From an uncultured Clostridia bacterium (GTDB lineage Bacteria > Bacillota_A > Clostridia > Oscillospirales > Acutalibacteraceae): 19,488 nt of DNA. The notes under the pieces were generated by a model. The model made no database searches. It was not told where the DNA came from and saw only the letters and a list, made by a program, of their open reading frames with translations. Location: assembly GCA_944380625.1 (NCBI GenBank), contig CALWIE010000179.1:1-19488 (forward strand). The letters run 5' to 3'. Below are positions 1 through 7,711 of the stretch, one piece after another. The position numbers were made by a program, and so were the translations under genes. Numbering within the stretch: the stretch's first letter is position 1; every line of letters begins with the position of its first letter.

Positions 1-1862
1 GGAACGGGCTCCACCAGCAGGTTGACCACCCTCCTGCCAGAGGGAACGTCCACGGCGATGTCCGTGTAGGTGATGGCGGTGTGCTCCGCCCGGCAGCGGC
101 TGACCGCCGTGGCGGCCACCAGGGACAGGTCCTTGCTCACCATTTGGAAGAAGTTCAAGGTGGCCTTTCCCGGGGCCAGGGTCAGGTAGTCGTTGTAATT
201 GCCGAAGAAGTGGAGCACCGTGTCGTCCTCCCGGATGATGACCGAGGCGGGCAGGTGGCGTTCCAAAAAGCGGGTGTAGCGGCGCTCGTCGGCAGGCTCG
301 CTGCTCTGGCTGAGCCCCGCGTGGATGTTCCGCAGGGAGAGGTTTTGGATATTGGGGATGTTGAAGGTGGGCGGCGCCAGGTCCTCCACCTTGCCCTCGG
401 CCTTGTGGACGTAGATCTTTTCCGCGGAGCACACGGGCTTGAAGAGGTTCACATACTCCCCGGCCGTCTCGCTCTTGCCCAGGAACAGGAACCCCCCGCT
501 TTTGAGGGCCTGGTGGAAGATGGCGAACAGCCCCCGGCGCATCACCGGCTGGAAGTAGATCATCACGTTGCGGCAGACGATCAGGTCCAGCTTGCCGAAG
601 GGCGGGTCGGAAAACATGTTGTGAGTGGCGAAGACGATCATCCGGCGCAAGGATTTGGAGATCTGGTACTGGTCCCCCACCTTCAGGAAGAATTTGGCCA
701 ACCGGTCCGGGGTGACGTCGTCGATGATGTTCTCAGAGAAGACGCCCCTGCCCGCCTGCTCCAGGGCGCGGCTGTCCACGTCGGTGGCGAAGATCTTCAC
801 GTCCCGCTTGACCTGCAGCTCCTCCATGACCTCCTGGAACAGGATGGCGATGGAGTAGGCCTCCTCCCCGGTGGAGCACCCGGCGCTCCACACCCGGATG
901 GGCTCGTTCTCCTTGGCCCGCTCCACGATTTTGTAGACGGCGTTGTACTTGAGCTTTTCAAAAAAGGCTGGGTCCCGGAAGAAGTTGGTCACGCCGATGA
1001 AGATCTCCCGGGTGAGGACGTTGACCTCCTCGGGGCTGTCCCCCAAGAGCCGGGCAAACTCCGAAAGGCTGTTGGTGTGGGTGACAAGCATCCGCCGCTC
1101 GATGCGCCGGAGGATGGTGGAGCGCTTGTAGTAGGTGAAATCGATCCCGCTGGCGTTTTTCAGGATGGTGTAGATGTGGGAGAGGGTCTCCTCCTCGGAG
1201 AAGGGGGCGTCCTCCTCAGAGGAAAAGCTGTCCCCCCGGAGAGGGGGCAGCAGCACGGAGGTGTTGGAGAAGTTGAGGATCTCCTCGGCAATCTCCTCCG
1301 GGGAGAGGACAAAGTCCGCCAGGCCCGTGTTGATGACGCTGCGGGGCATGCCGTCGAACTTGGCGCTGTCTGGGTCCTGGGCGATGACCAGGCCCCCGTG
1401 CTCTTTGACGGCCTTTACGCCCTTGGTGCCGTCGGAACCGGTGCCGGAGAGCACCACCGCGATGGAGTGCTCCCGGCGCTCCTCCGCCAGGGAGGTGAAA
1501 AATGCGTCGATGGGGTGGTTCAGGGTCTTGGGGGCGTCGGACAGGCGCAGCTTTCCCTCGTGGAGGGTCATGTATTTTTTCGGGGGGATCAGGTACACGG
1601 TGTCCAGCTCCACGGGCATGCCGTCCTCCGCCTGGTAGACGGACATCTCCGTGTGCTTTGCCAAGATGTCGGCCATGAGGCTTTTGTAGTCGGGGGACAG
1701 GTGCTGCACCACCACGAAGCTCAGGCCGCTGTTGGGGGGCATGTAGTCGAAAAACTGCTGCAGGGCCTCCAGCCCCCCGGCGGAAGCGCCGATGCCAATG
1801 ACCAGGGGCGGTTGTCCGGCAGGCTCCCCCAGGGTGGTCTTTTTTTCCTCTCGGTTGTTCAT
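1..1862 (-). CDS. CheB-CheR fusion protein (methylesterase-methyltransferase with PAS), C-terminus outside window
   Basis: The fusion combines a chemoreceptor glutamate methylesterase and an S-adenosylmethionine-dependent methyltransferase in one cytoplasmic protein. The 620 codons in the window begin at ATG 1862 with an AAGGAGG site at 1870-1876, 7 bases upstream. Residues 20-200 form a CheB catalytic domain with the Ser-His-Asp triad S27 (in GIGASAGG), H54 (VVQHLSP) and D144 (SGTGSDG). No receiver domain precedes it. Residues about 225-485 form CheR: an arginine-rich N-terminal helix (247-257), the cofactor loop at 325-336 (WSAGCSTGEEAY), D361, and CRNVMIYF at 430-437. From about 530 a PAS-like segment begins, as in known CheB/CheR-PAS hybrids, and runs off the left edge. 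The start overlaps the stop of the GGDEF/EAL gene by 4 bases (ATGA), so the two are probably translationally coupled. Receptor targets cannot be told from here. Confidence 0.93.
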   Translation of the reverse strand, partial: MNNREEKKTTLGEPAGQPPLVIGIGASAGGLEALQQFFDYMPPNSGLSFVVVQHLSPDYKSLMADILAKHTEMSVYQAEDGMPVELDTVYLIPPKKYMTLHEGKLRLSDAPKTLNHPIDAFFTSLAEERREHSIAVVLSGTGSDGTKGVKAVKEHGGLVIAQDPDSAKFDGMPRSVINTGLADFVLSPEEIAEEILNFSNTSVLLPPLRGDSFSSEEDAPFSEEETLSHIYTILKNASGIDFTYYKRSTILRRIERRMLVTHTNSLSEFARLLGDSPEEVNVLTREIFIGVTNFFRDPAFFEKLKYNAVYKIVERAKENEPIRVWSAGCSTGEEAYSIAILFQEVMEELQVKRDVKIFATDVDSRALEQAGRGVFSENIIDDVTPDRLAKFFLKVGDQYQISKSLRRMIVFATHNMFSDPPFGKLDLIVCRNVMIYFQPVMRRGLFAIFHQALKSGGFLFLGKSETAGEYVNLFKPVCSAEKIYVHKAEGKVEDLAPPTFNIPNIQNLSLRNIHAGLSQSSEPADERRYTRFLERHLPASVIIREDDTVLHFFGNYNDYLTLAPGKATLNFFQMVSKDLSLVAATAVSRCRAEHTAITYTDIAVDVPSGRRVVNLLVEPV

Positions 1863-4800
1863 AAACGTTCCTCCTTCTTGTTTTCCCGCGCCGCGGGATC
1901 CGCCGTATGCAGGTATTTCCGTTCAAACTCCTGGATGGGCAGGGGCCGGTCGAAGTAGAACCCCTGGGCCAGGTCGCAGCCCATCTCCAGCAGGGCGGCG
2001 GCCTGCTCCCCCGTCTCCACACCCTCGACCACGCAGGCCATGTGGAACTCCTGGCAGATCTGGATGATGTCCCCCACCAGGGTGCGGCTGATGGGGTTTT
2101 GGACCACCTCCGCGATGAGGCCCCGGTCCAGCTTGACTGTGTCGAACTTCACATTGGTAAAAAGGGGCAGGTTTGCGTACTTGGAGCCGAAGTCGTCCAG
2201 GGAGAGGCGCAGGCCGCAGGCGTGGTACTCCTCTTCGATCTGTCGGAGCTCCTCGTTGTCCACGCCCTCGCCCCGCTCGGTGATCTCCAGCTCCAAGGCC
2301 TCGGGGGGCAGGTGGGGGTAGCGGCTCTGCAGGGCCAGTACCGAGGCCAGGGTGGAGGGGTGGGCCAAGGTCACCCGGGAGAGGTTGACCGCCACAGGCA
2401 CCACCCCCAGGCCGGCCCGGCGCCACTGGTCCACCAGGGAGAGGGCGCGCTCTAGGACCAGCAGGTCCAGGTCCCGGATGGCCCCCTCTTCCTCCAGCAG
2501 CTCGATAAACTGGGAGGGCGGGACGATGGAGCCGTCCTCCCCCACCCCCCGCACCAGGACCTCCGCCCCGGAGAGGGCCCCGGTGCGGATGTTGAGCTTG
2601 GGCTGCAGGTAGATGGTGAACCGCTGGCCGGCCCGGGCCATCTTTCCCTCGGGAGCGGGGGCCAGGGCGGCGTTTTCGGCAAATTCCCGGACCTCCGCCG
2701 CCAGGGTCCCCGAGGAGATCCGCATGGCGGCCCGGGCCTCCTCCACCAGCCGTGCCCCGGTGAAGGTCCCCTGGGCCCAGGCCCGGCCAAGGCGCACCTG
2801 CTTGGGATACCGGCGCTGGAGGATGGACCGGAGCCGGCCGCACCGCCCCACGAACACCTCCCGGGTGGTGTTGGGGAAAAAGGCCACAAACTCTGTGTCC
2901 CACACCCGGAAGGAGAGGGCGGGGCCGAAGAGGTCTGTCAGGTTTTTGGCCACATACCAGAGGAGCTTGCTGTCCTTTTCATAGCCCAGCCCCCCCGCCT
3001 CCGACAGGTGGGGGATGTCCAGGCACACAGCGCCCAGGGAGCTGAAGCGCTCGGAGGTGAGGGTCTGGACGATCTCCCGGTAGGGCTGGCGGTCCGGCAG
3101 GTCCATCAGGCGGGTCACCGGGTCCACGCCCCCCGGGTTTCCGTGAAAGCGCTCCCGCTCTAGGAGCATATAGGGGATCAGCGTGCCGAACAGGGCGGCG
3201 TCCTCCGGGTGCTCCCGGGCGTTTTCTATGCAGAGGAACCCCTCCACCTGGCCCTCCCGCGCCAAGGGGAAGACGGTGAAATACCAGGGCTTTTCCGGGG
3301 CGCCCTCCTTGCCCCCTCCCCCATTCCGGGACAGGAACAGGGGGGCGCGCTCCCCCAGGCAGCGCTCCAGCAGGGGGAAGCGCTTCAGGCTCATGCCGGA
3401 CACCACCTGCTGGATGCTCCGCCGCCCGGGGCTGGTCCACTCGAAGGCCATGACCACCGCCCGGCGGTCCCCCACCAGGTTCAAGGTGTAGACCCGGTCC
3501 GCGTGGTAGTAGGTGCCGATGGTTTTAAGCACCCCGTTTATGGAGGCGTCCAGGGTTTTGGCGGTGAGCATGGTGGCCACGCAGTCGAAGGCCACGTCCT
3601 TTTCCAGGGTGGACAGGGGGCGGTCCAGTTCTGTGGAGCGGACGGTCCCCTGGCTGTCCTCCGGCCTGGGGGAGAGCTGGGCCCAGCCCCAGTCGTCCAT
3701 CTCCTGGGCAAAGGCCACTGTGTCTGCGGTGGAGTCCTCCTGAAGGGAGCACACCCGCAGCGCTTGCGTGAGCATGGCCTCGTACCGGGCGGACTCCGCC
3801 GAGAGCAGCGCCGCCCCGAACACAAAGCGCAGGGCCTGGTAGGCCCTTTCGGGGCCCAGCATTTTCCGCATACAGGCAAGGCCCTCCTCGATCCGGCGGC
3901 GCAGCTCCTCCTTGGAAGGCACCGCCGGAAAGAGGAGCACATACTGGGCGGGGCCGTGCTGGCCCAGGACGCAGCCGCCCCCCATGACCAGGGAGAGGGC
4001 GGCGGCGATCTCATACCGGGAGCGGTCCGCCCCGGCGGGGTCCTTCTCCCGCCAGGGGTCCAGGCCGTACACCTGCAGGACCACTACGGCCCGGTTGCCC
4101 CCGCCCCGCCGGGCAAACAGCCCCTCGGCGATCCGCCGGAGGGTCTCCCGGCTGTACAGGCGGGTGACCGGGTCCCGCAGGTTCTCCCCCCGGACATGGG
4201 GCTCCATCCGGCGGTCCGGGTCCAGCCAGATCAAATAGGCGAACAGGTACCGCTGCCGGGACACAGGGTCCTGGGCCATGTAGAGCACATGGCGCACCCA
4301 GCGGATGCCCCCGCCGCTGTCCACCCGGCGGTATTCCCCGCACAGCCAGCGCCGGCCGGCCTCGAACTCCTCCAGGAGCCGCTCCCGGTCGAAGTGGGGC
4401 TTTAGGGCTTTTTGGTCGCCCTTGCCGAACACCTTTTGCCGCTCCACCTGGAGAACCTGGGAGCACCGGGCCTCCTGCACCTGGCCGCTGAGGTCGCTGC
4501 CCTCCTCCCACAGCAGCTCCACGGTGTCCAGGTCCAGATTGGCCCGCATGCGCAGGACCAGGTCCGCCACCAGGCTTTCGGGAAGGTCCTGCTGGCCGGC
4601 GGGCCACATGGCCATGGTGCCAAAGCCCCGGGGGAGCTCTTCCAGCACACCCACGGCCCGGGTGGCCCGGCCCAGGTCATCGAAGAGCATCCGGTAGGAG
4701 ACGGAGGCCCAGCTGTAGTAGCTGTTTCCCCGGTTGCGCACGGCGAAGTTACCAAACCCCTGGACGCAGCCCCCCAGCAGCTCCTGGGCAAAGAGCCGGA

Positions 4801-5977
4801 ACCGGGCCACGGAGTTGGGGTGGATCCAGCCCCCCGCAATGAGCTGCTCTGGGAACTTGGCGTTTTCCTCCCCCAGGGGGAGGAGCTTCCCGTCCCGGCT
4901 GTAGGAGCGGAACACGCCGGTGGCCATGTCCACCTCCCAAAGGCGCTTGGAGGTCTGGTTCAAGGCGGCCTGGAGCCGGCGGATCTGGTCCTCCTGGCGC
5001 TGCTGGGTCTCTTTGAACTGGGAGATGTCCATGGCGGTGATGAGCATGACCGGGTTGGGCGCGTCGTATTCGATGCGCATGGCCTTGACGTGCCACCACA
5101 GCCACTGACAGCCTCTCCCCGCAGCGACCCGGTGGCTGTGCTCCACTGTGCCGCCAGAGGAAAGTCCCGCCCGGAGGATCTCCACCAGGGGGAGCAGGTC
5201 GTCGGGGTGGATCAGCTCCCCCAGGAGCTTGGGCAGGGGGAAGGCCTGGACGTCCGCCCCGATGAGGCTGCAAAAGCTGGGGCTCACGTAGATCACCTGA
5301 GGGGCCTCCCCCATCTCCAGCAGGGCCACGCCGCTGCCCATGTTCTCCAGCAGCTCGCTGAGGAGGATGGCGTTTACCGGGCGGTAGTCGCCGCTGGGTC
5401 CCTCCCGGTGGGAGACGCCGTTTTTCAGGTAGTACTGGTGCTTTCCGGCGTTTTTCGCCTTGTACATCGCCAGATCCGCAGAGTGGTAGAGCCCTTCGAA
5501 CTTCTGCCCCTTCCCCGCCAGGTACACCCCCACGCTGGCCGTGAGGGTGACGGCCCGCCGGTCCCCCAGGGCCAGCTGGAGGTTGGCGCAGATCTCGGCG
5601 GCCTTGGACCGGGCAACCTCCTCGGTGATATTCCCCCACAGGAAGGCGGCGAACTCGTCGCCCCCCAGCCGGCCCACGACGTCCCTGGCGCAGAACACCC
5701 GGGAGAGCACCTTGGCCGCCTGGCAGATGGCCTTGTCCCCCGCCTGGTGGCCCAGGGTGTCGTTGACACGTTTGAAGTCGTCCAGGTCCACGATGAACAG
5801 GGCGCAGGTCTCCCCCGGGCCCATGTCCTCCAGGCGCGCCCGGACGCAGTACTCCAGGGCGGCCCGGTTCAACAGGCCGGAGAGGGCGTCCTTTGTGGCG
5901 CGCCGCTTCCATTCTTCGATCCGGTTCTGGCAGTTGGGTTCTGTGGGAACCAGAGAATTTTTCTTTTCCATTTCCAT
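1859..5977 (-). CDS. Multidomain cyclic di-GMP enzyme: GGDEF-PAS-PAS-like repeats-GAF-EAL
   Basis: This 1372-residue protein (from ATG 5977) probably makes and/or breaks cyclic di-GMP. Domains in order: an intact GGDEF (about 24-185, LGGDEF at 104-109); a PAS domain (about 205-325); two weaker PAS-like segments (about 340-450 and 465-590); a degenerate GGDEF (about 600-745, signature replaced by HGPAQY at 674-679); a GAF-like segment (about 793-940); another degenerate GGDEF (about 950-1100, WDTEF at 1026-1030); and an EAL domain (about 1115-1350). The EAL domain keeps the residues expected of an active phosphodiesterase: E1139 (EVL), N1198, E1231, E1234, D1261-D1262, K1282, E1318, E1321 and Q1338. 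The first GGDEF lacks the product-inhibition RxxD motif; the arginine position is C96. There is no membrane helix or signal peptide. ATG 5977 has GAGG 5 bases upstream. A TTG at 6079 would add 34 residues but lies in the loop of a strong hairpin, so ATG is preferred. Confidence 0.9.
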   Translation of the reverse strand: MEMEKKNSLVPTEPNCQNRIEEWKRRATKDALSGLLNRAALEYCVRARLEDMGPGETCALFIVDLDDFKRVNDTLGHQAGDKAICQAAKVLSRVFCARDVVGRLGGDEFAAFLWGNITEEVARSKAAEICANLQLALGDRRAVTLTASVGVYLAGKGQKFEGLYHSADLAMYKAKNAGKHQYYLKNGVSHREGPSGDYRPVNAILLSELLENMGSGVALLEMGEAPQVIYVSPSFCSLIGADVQAFPLPKLLGELIHPDDLLPLVEILRAGLSSGGTVEHSHRVAAGRGCQWLWWHVKAMRIEYDAPNPVMLITAMDISQFKETQQRQEDQIRRLQAALNQTSKRLWEVDMATGVFRSYSRDGKLLPLGEENAKFPEQLIAGGWIHPNSVARFRLFAQELLGGCVQGFGNFAVRNRGNSYYSWASVSYRMLFDDLGRATRAVGVLEELPRGFGTMAMWPAGQQDLPESLVADLVLRMRANLDLDTVELLWEEGSDLSGQVQEARCSQVLQVERQKVFGKGDQKALKPHFDRERLLEEFEAGRRWLCGEYRRVDSGGGIRWVRHVLYMAQDPVSRQRYLFAYLIWLDPDRRMEPHVRGENLRDPVTRLYSRETLRRIAEGLFARRGGGNRAVVVLQVYGLDPWREKDPAGADRSRYEIAAALSLVMGGGCVLGQHGPAQYVLLFPAVPSKEELRRRIEEGLACMRKMLGPERAYQALRFVFGAALLSAESARYEAMLTQALRVCSLQEDSTADTVAFAQEMDDWGWAQLSPRPEDSQGTVRSTELDRPLSTLEKDVAFDCVATMLTAKTLDASINGVLKTIGTYYHADRVYTLNLVGDRRAVVMAFEWTSPGRRSIQQVVSGMSLKRFPLLERCLGERAPLFLSRNGGGGKEGAPEKPWYFTVFPLAREGQVEGFLCIENAREHPEDAALFGTLIPYMLLERERFHGNPGGVDPVTRLMDLPDRQPYREIVQTLTSERFSSLGAVCLDIPHLSEAGGLGYEKDSKLLWYVAKNLTDLFGPALSFRVWDTEFVAFFPNTTREVFVGRCGRLRSILQRRYPKQVRLGRAWAQGTFTGARLVEEARAAMRISSGTLAAEVREFAENAALAPAPEGKMARAGQRFTIYLQPKLNIRTGALSGAEVLVRGVGEDGSIVPPSQFIELLEEEGAIRDLDLLVLERALSLVDQWRRAGLGVVPVAVNLSRVTLAHPSTLASVLALQSRYPHLPPEALELEITERGEGVDNEELRQIEEEYHACGLRLSLDDFGSKYANLPLFTNVKFDTVKLDRGLIAEVVQNPISRTLVGDIIQICQEFHMACVVEGVETGEQAAALLEMGCDLAQGFYFDRPLPIQEFERKYLHTADPAARENKKEERL

Positions 5978-6066
5978 AAGCGCCTCATTCCCTTGGTAAA
6001 AAGGAATCCCTGCCCCGGCTGGGGGAAAGGGGATCCCTTGGGCCTGGTTACGCGGTCCGTTTTGGC

Positions 6067-6091
6067 CCCGGGAGGACAAAGGCCTCCCGGG
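6067..6091. other. Strong GC-rich hairpin in the leader of the GGDEF/EAL gene
   Basis: There is a perfect 9-bp inverted repeat, CCCGGGAGG at 6067-6075 and CCTCCCGGG at 6083-6091, with a 7-base loop. On the plus strand it is followed by CG and five Ts (6094-6098), so in that direction it looks like an intrinsic terminator, although no plus-strand gene lies upstream. On the minus strand it would sit at the extreme 5' end of the transcript from the candidate promoter at 6102-6129, where it could stabilise the mRNA. Role unproven. Confidence 0.6.
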
Positions 6092-6101
6092 CGTTTTTCG
6101 T

Positions 6102-6129
6102 ATTTTACATTCTGTATACTATGTGCTAA
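6102..6129 (-). promoter_or_regulatory. Candidate sigma-A promoter for the GGDEF/EAL - CheB-CheR operon
   Basis: Read on the minus strand, TTAGCA (6129-6124) is followed after 16 bases by TAAAAT (6107-6102), a fair match to TTGACA/TATAAT. Transcription would start near 6095 and give a leader of about 115 bases before ATG 5977, beginning with the hairpin at 6067-6091. An alternative -10, TATACA at about 6114-6119, has a poor -35. The call rests only on these matches. Confidence 0.45.
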
Positions 6130-6135
6130 GGTCTA

Positions 6136-6149
6136 CCACGATATTGTGG
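6136..6149. promoter_or_regulatory. Imperfect palindrome between divergent promoters
   Basis: The 14-base sequence CCACGATATTGTGG is a palindrome apart from one G-T mismatch pair. It lies just upstream of the minus-strand -35 element (6129) and 22 bases before the plus-strand -35 element (6172), a usual place for a shared regulator site. No second copy was noticed in the window, so this is only a candidate operator. Confidence 0.25.
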
Positions 6150-6171
6150 GGAAAGCAAGGGAGGCCCCCCG

Positions 6172-6200
6172 TTTACAAAAGCGGGGAAAAAGAGTATAAT
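6172..6200 (+). promoter_or_regulatory. Sigma-A promoter of the HAD phosphatase gene
   Basis: TTTACA at 6172-6177 is followed by exactly 17 bases and a consensus TATAAT at 6195-6200. The start codon is at 6238, preceded by AGGGAGG at 6226-6232. This is the best promoter match found in the window and would give a leader of about 30 bases. Confidence 0.85.
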
Positions 6201-6237
6201 CCCCTGTAGAAATGTATCCTATTGTAGGGAGGCCGCT

Positions 6238-6858
6238 ATGCTTTCTGCCATTTTGAGCGATATGGGAAACGTACTGATACGCTATGAGCCCCAACGGTTC
6301 CTGGACCGGGTGGGCGTCAGCGCCCCGGAGGACCGGAAGCTGCTGCTGCAAGAGGTCTTTGAGTCCCCCCTGTGGCCCCGGCTGGACCTTGGGGAGATGA
6401 CCGAGGGGGACCTGGAGGCCCACGCCCTGCCCCGGCTGCCCCAGCGCCTCCACCAGGCCGCCCGGGAGCTCATCTTCCGCTGGAACGAGCCCATCCTGCC
6501 CATCCCCGGCATGGAGGAGCTCATGAGGGACTGCAAAGAGGCCGGCCTGAAGCTGTACCTTGTCTCCAACGCCAGCCTGCGGCAGCCCTCCTACTGGCCC
6601 CAGGTGCCGGGCAGCCAATTCTTCGACGGCACGGTGGTCTCCGCCCAGTACCGCTGCTGCAAGCCCAGCGGGGAAATCTACCGCATTGCTCTGGACCGGT
6701 TCCACCTGGCCCCGGAGGAGTGCCTCTTTGTGGACGACATGGAGGCAAACGTCCAAGGGGCCCAGGCGGTGGGCATTCCCGGCTTCCTGTTTACCGGGGA
6801 CGCCGGGGCCCTGCGGGAGAAGCTCCTCTCCCTGGGGGTCCTCCTGCCCCAGTCATAA
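6238..6858 (+). CDS. HAD-superfamily phosphatase, YihX-like
   Basis: A 206-residue cytoplasmic hydrolase that probably removes phosphate from a small phosphorylated metabolite. The HAD motifs are in order: motif I SDMGNVL with nucleophile D8; motif II S110 in LVSNAS; motif III K142 in CKPSGEIY; motif IV D166-D167 in LFVDDME. The SNASLRQPSYWP segment and the KPSGEIY...ECLFVDD spacing resemble E. coli YihX, a glucose-1-phosphate phosphatase, which also has DxGNV in motif I; the glycine two residues after D8 is therefore not a defect. Length is normal for this class. It is the only gene on the plus strand, has its own promoter and terminator, and lies between the signalling block and the polysaccharide operon. 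A role in sugar-phosphate supply is conceivable, but the substrate is not shown by the sequence. Confidence 0.9.
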   Translation: MLSAILSDMGNVLIRYEPQRFLDRVGVSAPEDRKLLLQEVFESPLWPRLDLGEMTEGDLEAHALPRLPQRLHQAARELIFRWNEPILPIPGMEELMRDCKEAGLKLYLVSNASLRQPSYWPQVPGSQFFDGTVVSAQYRCCKPSGEIYRIALDRFHLAPEECLFVDDMEANVQGAQAVGIPGFLFTGDAGALREKLLSLGVLLPQS

Positions 6859-6872
6859 CGCACCTTCCCAAA

Positions 6873-6900
6873 GGCGCCGGTTTCCCCCGGCGCCTTTTTT
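6873..6900. terminator. Intrinsic terminator between convergent genes, probably bidirectional
   Basis: GGCGCCGG (6873-6880) pairs with CCGGCGCC (6887-6894) around a 6-base loop and is followed by six Ts (6895-6900) on the plus strand, 14 bases after the HAD stop codon. On the minus strand the same hairpin is followed by TTT, so it may also end the polysaccharide operon, whose last stop is at 6918. Confidence 0.85.
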
Positions 6901-6917
6901 GCCCCCTGCCGGAAGGG

Positions 6918-7703
6918 TTAGACCTTCCACTCGATCTCCCCCATGCGCAGGTCGTGGCCGCCCCGCTCCCCCTCGGGGGGCGGGGTCCTGTAGTCCCCGT
7001 ACTGGAGCTTTAGAAAGCCGTCCCAGTCCGCGGGCACAGGGTACTCCTCCCCCTCGAAGGGCAAGGTGGCGGGCTCTCCGAAAATCAGCTCCCGCCGGGC
7101 CAACCGCCCCCCTTTGCAGGTCAAGTACACCCAACGGGTACCCTCCCCGTGACGGGCCAGCAGGGCGTTGGCCGCATCCATTGCCCGGCGCCGCAGGGGC
7201 AGGGGGACTTTCTCCAGAGCCTTTGCCAGCAGCGGGCGGCCGGGGCCGTCGTACTGGGTCATCTCGCTGAGGAGCAGCTTGCGCGCCCCTTTGAAGAAGA
7301 GCACCTCCGCCTTCCGCATCGGGGCCCAGTCGCTGACGGGATAGATGGGAAACAAATCCAGGCAGACGCCCCAGTCAATGGGGATCTCCCGGTAGCGCAC
7401 CGGCCTGGACAGGGTGTCCTGGATGCGGATTTTGCTCCAGGAGAGGGGGTAGTGGGCCTCCACCCGGTGGTTTGTGAGCTTGTACGTCCCCTCGGCCTCC
7501 TGGGGGAAGACCTCCCGCAGGCGCTGTAGGTCCCTGTGGGGGATCAGCACGTCGATGTCGTCGTCCCATGGGATGAATTTTCCCTCCCGGGCCGCCCCCA
7601 GCAAGGTGCCCTGGCCCAGGAAATAGCGGATCTGGTGCCTGTCGCACACCCGGCGCAGCTCCCGGAGCGCCCCCAGCTCTTTTTCTTGAATCTGCCGAAG
7701 CAT
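6918..7703 (-). CDS. LicD-family phosphotransferase/nucleotidyltransferase-fold protein
   Basis: A 261-residue protein of the LicD family, whose members attach phosphocholine or related phospho-alditol groups to surface glycans. Seen: GQGTLLGAARE (30-40), the nucleotidyltransferase-fold acidic motif IPWDDDIDV (44-52), an IDWGVCLDLFPIYPV block (109-123) and the C-terminal YGDYRTPPP (235-243). The start is ATG 7703. A GGGTGA ribosome site extends from AAGGAGG at 7716-7722 with about 8-12 bases spacing; an in-frame GTG at 7715 abuts the site and is less likely. It is the last gene of the polysaccharide operon, 8 bases after the flippase stop. It probably decorates the repeat unit made by the upstream glycosyltransferases; which group it adds cannot be read from the sequence. 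Confidence 0.88.
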   Translation of the reverse strand: MLRQIQEKELGALRELRRVCDRHQIRYFLGQGTLLGAAREGKFIPWDDDIDVLIPHRDLQRLREVFPQEAEGTYKLTNHRVEAHYPLSWSKIRIQDTLSRPVRYREIPIDWGVCLDLFPIYPVSDWAPMRKAEVLFFKGARKLLLSEMTQYDGPGRPLLAKALEKVPLPLRRRAMDAANALLARHGEGTRWVYLTCKGGRLARRELIFGEPATLPFEGEEYPVPADWDGFLKLQYGDYRTPPPEGERGGHDLRMGEIEWKV

Positions 7704-7711
7704 GTTTCTAT

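Noticed and set aside
81..1958. Open reading frame of 625 codons on the plus strand opposite CheB-CheR
   Set aside because: The minus strand carries complete CheB and CheR motifs; the plus frame has none and no ribosome site.
5978..6079. Upstream TTG start adding 34 residues to the GGDEF/EAL protein
   Set aside because: The codon lies in the loop of a strong hairpin, the added residues look like random Gly/Pro-rich translation, and ATG 5977 has a better-spaced ribosome site directly before the GGDEF domain.
4412..6199. Open reading frame of 595 codons on the plus strand opposite the GGDEF/EAL gene
   Set aside because: It is antisense to intact GGDEF and PAS domains, has repetitive antisense-like composition, and overlaps the promoter of the HAD gene.
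6158..6234. Direct repeat AGGGAGGCC at 6158-6166 and 6226-6234
   Set aside because: Nine bases in a GC-rich region, and one copy is a ribosome site; no third copy with regular spacing, so chance is the simpler reading.
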